From positions 10,658 through 52,113 of the forward strand of contig JAMYWO010000200.1 in NCBI GenBank assembly GCA_024220525.1: a stretch of DNA of 41,456 bases, in the 5' to 3' direction. This stretch comes from Cochliopodium minus (Eukaryota > Discosea > Himatismenida > Cochliopodiidae). The notes under the pieces are model-generated. The model made no database searches and had not been told where the DNA came from. It worked only from the letters and a program-made list of their open reading frames with translations. The position numbers were made by a program, and so were the translations under genes. This document shows positions 21,419-31,525 of the stretch, piece by piece (the stretch's first letter is position 1; every line of letters starts with the position of its first letter).

Positions 21419-23948
21419 CTATTCAGTTCTAAATATACTCATAGTTTTTTTGGTTATGATCTGTTTCTTTAGAACATCCACCATCATTAAAGAATCTCCA
21501 GCCAAAAGAGATACAAGATTGTTTCCAAAACTGATCATGCCAACAGAATGAACCAATGAACCAATATTGATAGTGTAACCTTCAGTAAATCCGATACCAA
21601 CGTAAATATGCTTGCAATTTTCAAAAGAAGCAACAAAACATTTATCAGATACTCTCAAAATGGATGTCACTGTTTTTTGTTTGACAGGACTTTTGATATG
21701 TTTAGTGATCTCATTTAATACAGATCCACTTGATGAAATTTCAATGGTGGATAAGTAGTTTTGAGTGGAGATTGCCAAAAAGTTGGGATTTACAACACAC
21801 ATAAGGATTTTTGCTGCTTTTTCGATTTTAACAGGTGAAGAAATTTTTTCGATGTGAAGCACGTTTTCCATTTTGTCAATATCAACAATGAAAAGTTTAA
21901 AGTTGCTAAATTCAGTGTAGAGATGAAAATAAAGATTTCTTTGAGTTGGTTCATCATAAAAAAGAGAAGACTTAAAAGAATAGTTATTCAAAGTAACGGA
22001 GCTTTGCGAATAAAACTCCTCCAAATTTTTCGAATTGTAGTACAAAAACTTCTCGTTGGTCCCGCACATCTTTTTATTTTGGATGTTGTATTCATCAAAG
22101 GGCATCATATGGATAGCCTGAGTTGATTTAAAACTGCTTTTATTATAAACCAAAGTATTTGAATAATTGATATCATTTCCATAAATCACAATGTGCTTGT
22201 ATGACAAGGAAAGACTATTTAAAGAGAGATTTTTGTTTTGGTTAATGTTTGTTACGATGGTTTTAAAAGATTTGGAAGATCTACTGTAAGATTTTAAATT
22301 TTCGCAAAAGTCCAAGAGGAAATAAGAATCAGAATTAGAATCATAGGAGACATCCTTTATCTTTTTTTCTTGGTGAGGAACTTTATCGATAGAAATTTCC
22401 GCAAGAACATTTCCCTCTATGTCGAACTCCAAAATAGAAGAAAATTCTCCGATGCTCGAAAACCATTCTTTCCCACTTTTACTACACATCAAAATTTGCT
22501 GAACATTGGTGCTGTTGGAATGTTTGAGAGTGCAATAGATTTTCATATAAGGTATTTTAGTCAAGTAAAGGAAAGGAGTGAACTTGCTCCATATGATCAT
22601 GGAATCAGAGGAAATTTTGGTAAAGTTGTATTTGATTCCCAAGTTTCCTTTCAAAGAAAAAATTTCGTGGAAAGAAAAATCGTAAAACTTGAGAACTCCA
22701 TTCTTCGTGAACGATACAAAGTTTTTGGTGTTAGAATGGACTATGTTCTCTTCTTTTGTGTCAATAACAAATGATTTTGATAAAATTTTGTCAACTTTAA
22801 TATTGAGAAGCTGGGTTTTGAAAACATTCCCCGAAACTGCAACAACAAAAAGATAATCGTTGGGTGTCAAAGAGAAACTCTTGAATTTCTCTCCTTTAGG
22901 TAAAGAAATTTCTCCTAAAAGATTGTTTGTGGTTAAAGAATAGCTTCTAATGGTATCGTTAACATTTTTGTGCACTAAAAAATTGTTGTTGATTACAAAC
23001 TCGTAATAATTTTCCACAACTTCCACCTTTTTCCACTTTGAAATATCTCTGTAATCATTGTTTTGAAAAATAATGTTTTCTCCATTGTTTGAAACGACCA
23101 TATTTTTTATGTTAGGTGATAATTTAACTTGTTGAAGATATTTTTTATTGCTATCCACACAAAGATGGAACTTGTTGTACTTGAGGCTAAATGAATATAC
23201 ATTTTCAGGATTGTACAAGATCCCGTACCTATCCATTGGGTCGGTTTCATTAACTCCGTCCAACATCTCTAAATACATCAATTTATAATCTCCTTTAAAC
23301 TCTATCGACTTTATTTCTCTCAAAGTTTGTTTTGTTGTATCTAAAATTCCCTAAAAAAAAAATTATTTTTTTTAAAAATATTTTTTTGAATGGAGAAAAT
23401 TCCATGAAATTTTTTTCATTCACCATTTTCAATACTTTATCTTTGATGTATGTATATAATATCTTCTCTCCTTTTCTATCCAATGGCTCGATATCTTTGA
23501 ATGGTACATATGATTCTGTCTTCACATTGATAATTTTCCTTCCAACAAGCATGCAACATTGCATATCATAAAAAAAGATTCCCAATTTTGATTTATACCA
23601 TCCTACAAACAGGGAACCATAGAGATGTTTGAAATTTATCTTATTTGTTTCTGTTAATATTCCAATACATTCTCTCAATCCCAAATCCCAAAGAAGTGCT
23701 TCTGATTTTGAAACTGTCAAAACGAGATTTTTTTCATTTTGGAGTTCTATGTATTGGATATCCTCGACGATATCTGATTTCTTCTGCAATACTTTGTTTA
23801 TCTGATATTTATGTCCTATATTCGTGTTAATTATCGATTTCCATTTCTTGCATACCAATTTGCATGCAATAGATACAACATGAATAGGTAAATAAGAAAA
23901 AATATGTTGGAGAATATTTTTTGAGAGAGAGCTCATTGTTATATTCAT
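21419..23948 (-). CDS. F-box protein with a large beta-propeller-like region, 818 aa
   Basis: Exon 1 is 23948-23424 and exon 2 is 23350-21419, joined in phase 0 (ATG|GTGAAT..TTTTAG|GGA). Residues about 6-45 are an F-box: LSKNILQHIFSYLPIHVVSI..LVCKKWKSII. The rest is a series of short strand-rich repeats with little sequence signature (for example ALLWDLGLRECIG, VVSNNGENIIF, YLFVVAVSGNVFKT), which suggests a divergent WD40-like or other propeller substrate-binding region. F-box proteins recruit substrates to SCF ubiquitin ligases through Skp1; that role is inferred from the F-box alone. Two other ATGs could be the start (23987 upstream, 23936 downstream); 23948 leaves about 31 bp to the stop of the upstream RCC1-like gene. 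Function of the target is unknown. Confidence 0.75.
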
Positions 23949-23979
23949 TTTTTTTAATTTATTATTTAATTTAATATTT

Positions 23980-25723
23980 TTACGCAAAAATTTTTATAAT
24001 TTCGAAATTAATATATTTGGGTATTTTGAGTTTGATTCTTTTCAAACACAAATAATAAAACAAAATTATTCTTTGTATATTCTGAGGAAAGTATTCGTGA
24101 TTAGTTATATTCCATTCACCATTTACCACAACATTTGAAAGAAAATGACTGATGTCTTTTGAACCATAAACAGGGTTGTAATGTTTTCTCCTTTCAAACT
24201 TTGTTGTGTTAATTTGACCACTAAACAGAAAAGAAAAAAAAAAAATAAAAAATTTTCACAACAAGAAATAAATATTTACAAATCAGAGTGTCCCCATCCG
24301 ACAAGTTCTCTTTCTCCATTTTTGTCTTCGACCAAAAGTTGACAATGGAAATATCCACAAAACATGCCCACCACTTTTTTTTCATTGTAACTTAACTTGG
24401 TAATAAAGTCTTGTTTACCCCTAATACCCAATTCTCTAATAAAAAATAAAAAAGAAAATTGATAAATTGTAAAACTAATTAGAATGAATTATAAAAATTT
24501 TAATTTTTTGATAAATACCCATTAAAATTACAACCAAACCCAAATAACTTACAGACATTGTTTTTGTTGAAAGTGTTGAGAACAGAAGTATAATACATGG
24601 AACATGTTGAAATGAATTTCTTGGTTTCAAATAAAGAGTCCCCAACAAAATCAAAATTTTCTTTTGATGTTCTTCCGAGTGCTCCATTGATGTTTTCACC
24701 AAAAGAAATTATCCTCCCATTCTCTAAATATAAAAATTTTTTATTCAAATACTTTACTTTAAATAAAAAAAATTAAAAAAGAAATAAAATAAGGTGTAAA
24801 ATTTATTTAATTTTAAAAATAAAAAAAAATATGATCAAAACAAAAATTTTTAAAAATAAACCTAAGTGTATGAAAGTTCCATTCCCTCCACTAGAATAAA
24901 TATTGACAATTTTCACTCCTTTTGGTAAAAAATCCAACGACAATTGTTCCAAATCCCTTTCTGCGTTATAAAAATAAATTTTGTCATCTTTAATGTTTTT
25001 GTTGTACAAAGATGCTAAAATGACAGATTTGTTGATTGAATCGTAACAAGCGTGGTTGATTTTGTATCCCAAACAATTTTCCATCAATTTAATGTCATTG
25101 AAATTGGTAAGATTATACACGTGGGAGTTTCTGCATACTAAGATAGCTTTGATGGGTGTATTTTGTTCAATATTATGAAGAATCATCTCAACTTTTTCTT
25201 TTGGTTGAAAAATAAACTTTGCTACTCCCCTTTTTATTTAAATATAAGAAATTCGAAATTGATTTATATTTTTTAATTTTCTTGAATCGTTTTTTTTACA
25301 TTCTCTCTTTATAAAAGATTTTGTTATCAATTGTTACTGCCATCATTGTATCGTATCCCACTGATATCGCTACCACTGTCTCATTTTCCAATCCTTTGAC
25401 TTCTCCACCCTTGTAACCATTCTCTCCCCAACTCACCAATTTATCTAATTCAGAATGATAAGAATTTAAACTCATAATTAAAGTTTACTCTTTTATATAA
25501 TTAAATATACCAATTATAATTTGTTTCAATTTTTATATACTATTATTGATCAATGAGATCAAAATTATCATTTATGATTAGTATATAGTATAATTTTTTT
25601 ACTTTGTTTATTCACAGCATAAGTTGTGTAACTGATTGAAGAGAGGCAAGGAATTTTGTTGATCAATTCTCTTGTCAATTTAAATTCTCCATTTACAAAA
25701 TATTCTTTAAAATAATCATTCAT
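23980..25723 (-). CDS. RCC1-like repeat protein, paralogue A (411 aa)
   Basis: Exons 25723-25603, 25444-25300, 25229-24862, 24723-24519, 24435-24280 and 24220-23980 join in phase. The N-terminal cap reads EYFVNGEFKLTRELINKIPC. RCC1-type blades follow: KLVSWGENGYKGGEV with VVAISVGYDTMMAVT, ENGRIISFGENINGALGR, KLFGFGCNFNGELG, and GMFCGYFHCQLLVE.NGERELVGWGH. The C-terminus is a basic, helical tail (YYLCLKRIKLKIPKYINFEII) that also occurs in paralogues B and C. RCC1-type propellers act as GTPase exchange factors or as binding platforms; which applies here is not shown. Exons of 145, 368 and 205 nt are exactly conserved in all three paralogues. The 3' end lies about 31 bp upstream of the F-box gene start on the same strand. 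Confidence 0.85.
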
Positions 25724-26338
25724 TTTTGTGAGAATACTGAAAATATTCAAATTTTTTTTTAATTTGCAAAAACCACAAATGATTCTAATTTGAAAAATCT
25801 TTTTTGAAAGATTTACTTCATATGATTTATTTCATTATTTTAATATTCTCAATATTTCATTATCTTTGAATCTAAATTTTTTTTTTTTGTTTCTTTGAAA
25901 ATTATAAAGAATAAAGGATAGATTTCAAGATACAAAATTCAAATCATACCAAATTAAAGAACATTTCTTGTTATTGAGTTGTTTATTTTTTGTTGAAATT
26001 TTTATTAAAGATCTCATTTCTATATTTTGAAACAAAATAAAAATAATTTTGCTTTTTTCACTTAATTTTTTTATTTTTATTTTTTTATCAAACCACAAAT
26101 AAAAAATTTGTGAAGATTTTGATTTAAACACAAATAAAAAAAAAAAAATTTAAATTTTAAAAAATTAAGTGTTTCTTCTTTTAAGAAATGTTTGTATTTT
26201 ACTTTTTATTGATTTAAAATCTTTTTCAAAAAGAGTGATTTTTTTAATTTTGTTGAAATAAGAATGAAAAAAAATTTGAAATAAATAAAAAATAATAAAA
26301 AAAAATCAAAATTTAAAAAACTCAAAATAAAAAATAAA
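25724..26338. other. Divergent upstream region between RCC1-like A (minus) and actin (plus)
   Basis: The stretch holds the second copy of the dispersed repeat (about 25780-26000) and then A/T-rich DNA leading to the actin ATG. No gene was found; an open minus frame 26131-25925 ends in KKCSLIWYDLNFVS, shared with the repeat copy near 3830-3873. Confidence 0.5.
25780..26000. repeat. Dispersed repeat, inverted copy of 3804-4010
   Basis: About 90% identical by eye to the reverse complement of 3804-4010, with a few short indels (for example an extra stretch near 25905-25915). This copy extends slightly beyond the point where the other is cut by the N at 3803. Confidence 0.8.
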
Positions 26339-26370
26339 ATGGAAGGTGAAGTATCTGCATTGGTAATTGA
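26339..26370 (+). CDS. Actin, first codons only (cut by N)
   Basis: ATG at 26339 opens MEGEVSALVID, the standard actin N-terminus, and stops at the N at 26371. The sequence after the N belongs to a different gene. Only 10-11 codons are present. Actin is normally about 375 residues. This piece and the actin 3' piece at 37482-37586 point in opposite directions, so they are two separate copies or misplaced contig ends. Confidence 0.8.
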
Positions 26371-26371
26371 N
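26371..26371. other. Single N: probable collapsed assembly gap
   Basis: To the left is an actin start on the plus strand, to the right the interior of a glycosyltransferase first exon on the minus strand. The two cannot be one gene, so the N marks a scaffold join. Confidence 0.85.
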
Positions 26372-26444
26372 TTAAGATGATTCCAAACATTTTCAAACTC
26401 TTTTGGGAAAGTATTTCATTGAGATTCTTATTTTTTATCTTCAT
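26372..26444 (-). CDS. DXD glycosyltransferase family copy 5, first 24 codons (cut by N)
   Basis: ATG at 26444 opens MKIKNKNLNEILSQKSLKM and the anchor start FGIIL, then meets the N at 26371. It is nearly identical to the start of copy 2 (16323 down to about 16252), including much of the upstream sequence. It lies just downstream of copy 4, as copy 2 lies just downstream of copy 3, so the piece between the two Ns (26372-27566) looks like a second version of the 16.25-17.5 kb region. Confidence 0.85.
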
Positions 26445-26600
26445 TTTTAATTATATTTTTTTATGGAAATTAAAATTAAGCAGGAAATAAAAAAAAAATA
26501 AAAACAAACGTAATCCTTGAAATATGTTATTGTTTTAATTCAATTTGATAAGTTTGTAAACTGTAAATAATGAACAAAAGGGCATCTTTTTATTAATTTT

Positions 26601-27566
26601 TCAAATATAAAAATCTCGTTTTTCTTTAAAATCATGCCAATCATTGACTTTAAAATTCTTCGACATCTCACTGTGAAAATCAGGGTACTCTGGTAAAATG
26701 AGAGGATCAGTATCTTTACATTTACCTATAGTGTTAGTGATAATGTTTTGAGCCCAACAGTATTGGAACAGTTGAATTCTTTTCTTTTCATCACTTTTTG
26801 AAATTGCTGGTGCATCTTCTGGTACATTTAAATAATTATTCACTACTTTGTGCATTAAAATCGGTCCTGTTATTGCTATTTTTTTATTAAAGAATTTGAA
26901 AGTTATGTTTTTTTAAAATTTTGTAGAGTTGAATATTTTTTTTCAAATAAAAAATGATTGATGATAAGCACAATCAAAATATACAAATGAAATTATGATT
27001 AGTTATACCTCAGTATCAATATTTTAAGAATATTGGTGAAAAATAAATTCCTAGAATAAAGATTTTCTTTTACATAATGCCTGATACATGCTTTCTCTCC
27101 ATGGATCCACTTTCCTTGTAACATAGGGAATATATTTGTTCTTGCAATGATAGATCATCATGTCAATAGCTCTTCTTAAAATAGGATGTCCAGCAACAGA
27201 TGCCATGAACCCATTTGATAGCCCTTGTTTGAATGAAAATATTTCAAAATTGATTTATAAAGAAAACAATATAACTTACCAATGTCGTAATTTTCTTTGC
27301 AAATGGCGAATGAATAATTAATTCTATCCAGAAATTCATCAAATGGCTTGATTGGCTCCATATCTATGTCCATATAAACTCCACCAAATAGATAAAGGAA
27401 CATCACTCTAAAATAATCTCCTGTGTTAAAGGAAATGTGAAATATTCGTTTATTTTTAACATGAACTAATTCCCATTTTTTTTTTTTTTATTAAATACCT
27501 CTGAATGCACCAGGTTTGAAACAAGTGTATGTTTTCAATTCATCAGAATCTTCACCAAATTTTTCA
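26601..27566 (-). CDS. DXD glycosyltransferase family copy 4 (5' end cut by N)
   Basis: Exons 27566-27499 (partial), 27420-27280, 27223-27074 and 26875-26601 join in phase. Its exon 1 remnant ends TYTCFKPGAFRG; exon 2 reads FLYLFGGVYMDIDMEP with the DXD motif; exon 3 has GFMASVAGHPILRRA; exon 4 has GPILMHKVVNNYL and ends RDFYI. Exon 2 is about 95% identical in DNA to that of copy 3, whereas exon 4 is clearly diverged. Intron positions match the other copies. The anchor and start are lost in the gap. Likely a Golgi transferase as for copy 1. Confidence 0.85.
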
Positions 27567-27996
27567 NAAGTGGGAGTTAACCCATTAGGTCCTTGATTCT
27601 CATCTCTAAAAAAAACCAGAAGTGATTTAGGGATCAATTCCAGAATTAAATGGGTTTTGGAATTAGACATTTAAGGTTTAGAAATAGAAGTAATTGTTTT
27701 AGTGGGGACAAAGTGAGAATTGAAGTAGAAGAACAAGGAAAAAGAAATTCTCAAATTTGAATTGACACCGTTTGAAAAGATAAAGAGTAATTTGTTCAAT
27801 AATTTAATTACAATCGTAACAAACTTTTAGTTTGTTTTTAATTTGAACTCTAAAATAAATTTTACTAATAAAGTTTATATAAAAATCAATTAAAAGTAAA
27901 AACATTTTACAAAAAGGTTTTTGATTTTGTTTTTTGATGCTTTAAAAGAGATTCTGAATCATTCAGCAAAGCAAAAAAAATTAAAAAAAAAAAAAT
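27567..27996. other. Single N at 27567 followed by the Rab upstream region
   Basis: The N at 27567 cuts glycosyltransferase copy 4 inside exon 1; the sequence to its right does not continue that exon. The 430 bp from 27568 to 27996 hold no ORF that I can support and end in A-rich DNA right before the Rab ATG, so they probably contain the Rab promoter and 5' UTR. Confidence 0.7.
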
Positions 27997-29189
27997 ATGG
28001 ACAAATAGTAAGTTTTGAGTTGATTTATCATTATGAAATTTTCTAATACATTTGATTTAAAAGTGATCATAACTTTAAGATATTGATGATAGGTGACTTC
28101 CCTTTGAAAAATAAAAAATATAATTTTTTTTTTTATGCTGAAATTTTGGAAAGGGGATTCATATGTTGGAAAAAGTTCTCTGATTCTCAGATATTGCGAA
28201 AATTCATTCAGTGATAGCTATATCTCCACTGTAAAAAATACTCCAATATATAAAAAAAAAAAAAATTCAAAAATTCAAAAATTCAATTTTAGATAGGTGT
28301 AGATTTCAAAGAACATGTATTGAATATAGATGGACAAAAAATTAATGTAAGACATGTCAATAAAATACAGGAAATTTAATTTTTTTCTTTTTATTTTTAT
28401 TTTGATCAAAAAAAAAAAAAAGCTTCAAGTTTGGGATACTGTAAAAAAAAAAAAAAATTTAAAATTAAATAATCAAATTAAAAAAATTTTTAAAATTAAG
28501 GCAGGACAAGAAAGATTCAAGTGACAAATTTTTCATGATTGATAATTTTTTGTTTAACACAATTATTTTTAATTGTTAATTTCAAAATTATTTTTGGCTT
28601 TTTAAATCCGTTTTTGATCATTTATTTTAAATTTTATTTTCTTTTTTTCAATTTTTTTTTTTTTCGTTTTTTGTAATTCTTTTAAAAATCATTTACAAAT
28701 TTTTTTTAATTTTATTTTATTTTAAAATCTTTTATTATTCTAAAATATTATTTTATATTTAAAAATTATTATTATTCTATTTAAAAAAGAACAATCACAT
28801 CAGCATATTATAGAGGATCAGAAGGGATCATACTGATGTTCGACACGACAGACAAAACCTCATTCGAAAGCATCCACCACTGGATGGCAGAAGTCGACAA
28901 ATACGGCAAAGGAAGCGTCTCCATCCTCATCGTCGGGACAAAGTGCGACTTGGAAGAAGAAAGGGCAGTAAGCTTTTCTGAAGCAGAAAAATGTGCTAAA
29001 GAATTGGGAAAACATTACTTGGAAACCAGCTCAAAAAATAATGTGAATGTCAGCAAGTGTTTTGAATTTTTGGCGGGAGAAATTGTCAAGGACAGACAAA
29101 ATCGTCCTACCAACAAAAAGGAGGGTTCTTCGTTGAATCTTAAATCGGGTAAAAAGAAGGAGAAGGGTGGGTTTTGCGTTCTTTTGTGA
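27997..29189 (+). CDS. Rab8-like small GTPase, 202 aa
   Basis: Seven exons join in phase: 27997-28007, 28064-28092, 28154-28230, 28293-28346, 28423-28440, 28501-28520, 28790-29189. The protein begins MDKYDHNFKILMIGDSYVGK. Motifs: P-loop GDSYVGKSS, switch I YISTIGVDF, WDTAGQERF, TKCDL (G4, with Thr in place of the usual Asn) and ETSSK (G5). It ends in CVLL, a CAAX-type geranylgeranylation site, the same ending as animal Rab8. Rab8 directs vesicles from the Golgi/endosomes to the plasma membrane. The first introns cut within or next to the P-loop, and four exons are 29 nt or shorter. The last exon is GC-richer and codon-biased, as expected for a well-expressed gene. Classification as Rab8 rather than another secretory Rab is inferred from motifs and tail only. 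Confidence 0.93.
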
Positions 29190-29460
29190 AAACTCATTTT
29201 TGTATTTAAGGAAATTAAGGAAATTAAAAATTAAGGAAATCAAAAAATTAATGTTTTTTTTTTTCAATCAAAAATAAAATAAAAAAAAAAAAAAATAAAA
29301 AAAATCTTCTTTGTGAATAGAAATTTGTTTTTCCTTTTTTTTTTTAATTTTTAATAAAATAAAACATTATAATGAACAACATCTCTTCTTTCTTTTTTTT
29401 TTTTTGTTACAAAATCTTTTCTATATTTATTATTATTATTATTTTTTTGTCTGTTCCAGT
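29190..29460. other. Low-complexity A/T DNA between Rab and CLU genes
   Basis: Poly(A) and poly(T) runs follow the Rab stop, and no gene is seen. Two convergent genes end here. Confidence 0.5.
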
Positions 29461-31288
29461 TCATATCATGTTATGCTTGAGATTAATATGACCACAATTA
29501 CACAACCAAGAAGAATTGACAATGGAGTTGAAACCCTTACAAGAACACAACCTAAAATAAATTTAATAAAAAATAAAAAAAAAAAAAATAAAAAAATAAA
29601 AAAATAAAAATAAAAAAATGAAATAATGAAAAAATGAAATAATGAAATAATGAAAAAATGAAATAATGAAAAAAATAAAAAATAAAAAATAAAAAATAAA
29701 AAATAAAAAATAAAAAATAAAAATTAAAAAATAAAAATATAAAAATAAGAAATTATTATAATAACAAAAAATAAAAAATTTGAAATCAAAAATTAAAATT
29801 GAAATTAATCATAAAACCTAAAAAAATAAAAATTAAAAAATAAATAAATAAAAAAATTTAAAATCAAATAAATAATAATAAATAATAAATAATAAATGAA
29901 TAAAAAAAATTTAATTAATAACATCCAAATTGAAATTTAAAAATAAAAATAAAATTTTTTCAATTCTATATACCCTAAATAATCAATTATTGTTGTCATT
30001 GGATATCTTAGATCACATAATTGAAATCCCATTCTATTTCCAAACTCCAAACCATTCATGAAGGCTCTCAAACCTGACAACTCATGACCAGAAGCTTTAT
30101 TAGCTTCTTCCCCATCTCTGTAAATGTTCTTGGAGGTGGCAAACTTGAACATGATGGAAGGTAGAAGATATTTTTCTCCTCCAGCTCCATACCCACTCAA
30201 GAAAGTACTCTTAATTGTCTTTTGTTCTTCCAAAAGATTTTTTTCGAGCACTATTATTTTACCATAATGGATCATACTTTGGAAAAAAAATATTTTTGTT
30301 AAATTGAAATTAAAGAAAGTTAACCAATGTTTTTTGAAAATTAAAATATTTTTCTTGAAAAAATTTTTGGTAATTAAAACAAAAACATCAATAGACTTTT
30401 CCGTGATCTTTCAGATTGATTAGATATAAAATTGGAAGATTTTATTTGAATAATTAAAAATAATTTAATATGAGGAATTCAAAAGGATAATAATAATTTA
30501 TAATGAAGGATATTTTAATCTCATTTTTTTATCTTGAATTTTTTAAATTTGTTATGTGGATTGGATTTCAATTTTTTTTAATCTAATTTTTTTTTTACCT
30601 TTCTTCTAATTCAGATGATAACGATCCTAATTGTATAAAATACTCCATCTTGGAGCTTTCCGTTGTATTAGAATCGATTTTGAATATTTTGTCTATCACT
30701 CTTTGATATTTCTCATTCCATTCACAATCATCATTTATTGTTTCCATTTCATTTGGAAAACTTAGATTTGTTATCTGTATATCTTCTGTTGAGAGATCTA
30801 ATTCGGTCATTGATGTTTCTGTTTCACTATTATAGCCATCTATGTTTTATATTAAAGAATATATCAACATTAAAAGATGTATGATTTATGAGATAAATGG
30901 GATGTTGTTATATATATTTTGAATCTTTCAAACAAAGAAAATATTTTATTTGAAAATGATTCAGATCCTAGATTTATTTTATGCAATTACCTTCATCTGT
31001 CATTATCTTGGACAGATTGATGGAGTTTCTTTGATAAGTATTAGGTAACGAATTTCTTTGTTTCCTTTCGGATAATTTTAATAATTCTTCCACTTTCTTG
31101 GGATATCTTTCAGATCTGTTTAAAATGAATTGATATTATCGTTTAATGAATTGATGATATATGATTTATGTTGAGTAATTTATTTACAATGGTCTTAATT
31201 CGTTGGGAGATCTATTGTTAGGAAATAATTCAAGATCATTGGAACTACTACTCAATTCTAGTGAATCTTTATCACAAACATTTTCCAT
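29461..31288 (-). CDS. Short CLU-domain protein (clustered-mitochondria family), 3' end uncertain
   Basis: Exons 31288-31188, 31115-30991, 30839-30599 and 30276-29974 join in phase (about 256 residues). An acidic, Ser-rich N-terminus leads to CEWNEKYQRVIDKIF, the start of a CLU-type domain. LPSIMFKFATS, ASGHELSGLRAF and LRYPMTTIIDYLG then match the middle of the domain (IDYRG in other members). CLU proteins bind mRNAs for mitochondrial proteins and keep mitochondria spread through the cell, but they normally exceed 1000 residues. After DYLG the continuation is unclear. An acceptor at 29553-29552 joins in phase to a 30-residue end (29551-29461, GLCSCKGFNSIV..), whereas the neighbouring frame (VLVRVSTPLSILL) looks more CLU-like but needs a one-base shift. 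The gene is therefore a short form, a decayed copy, or a model I have mis-ended. Confidence 0.6.
29560..29935. repeat. A-rich simple repeats in the last CLU intron
   Basis: Runs of AAAAAT and AAATAATG-type units (29570-29720) with a small minisatellite of GAAATAATGAAAAAAT around 29618-29672. Nothing coding. Confidence 0.75.
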
Positions 31289-31525
31289 AAGAGAAAACAG
31301 ATCCCTTTTTTTTTATATAGTTTTCAAATTTTGAATTTAATTTAAATATACACTTCCATCAAACAAAATAAGCTTAAATTTATATCTTTCAAATAAATTT
31401 GCACAAAATTTGCATCATTGAGTTTTTGGAGGTTTCCATTTTTTGTTGAAAGATTAAAAAAAAAAAAAATTTTATTTTGATTTTTGAGAACTATCAATAT
31501 CATTATTATTGGATAATTATGAATA

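Noticed and set aside
21854-22774. Plus-strand ORFs of 90 and 134 codons
   Set aside because: Both are antisense to the long F-box/propeller exon and show no domain signal.
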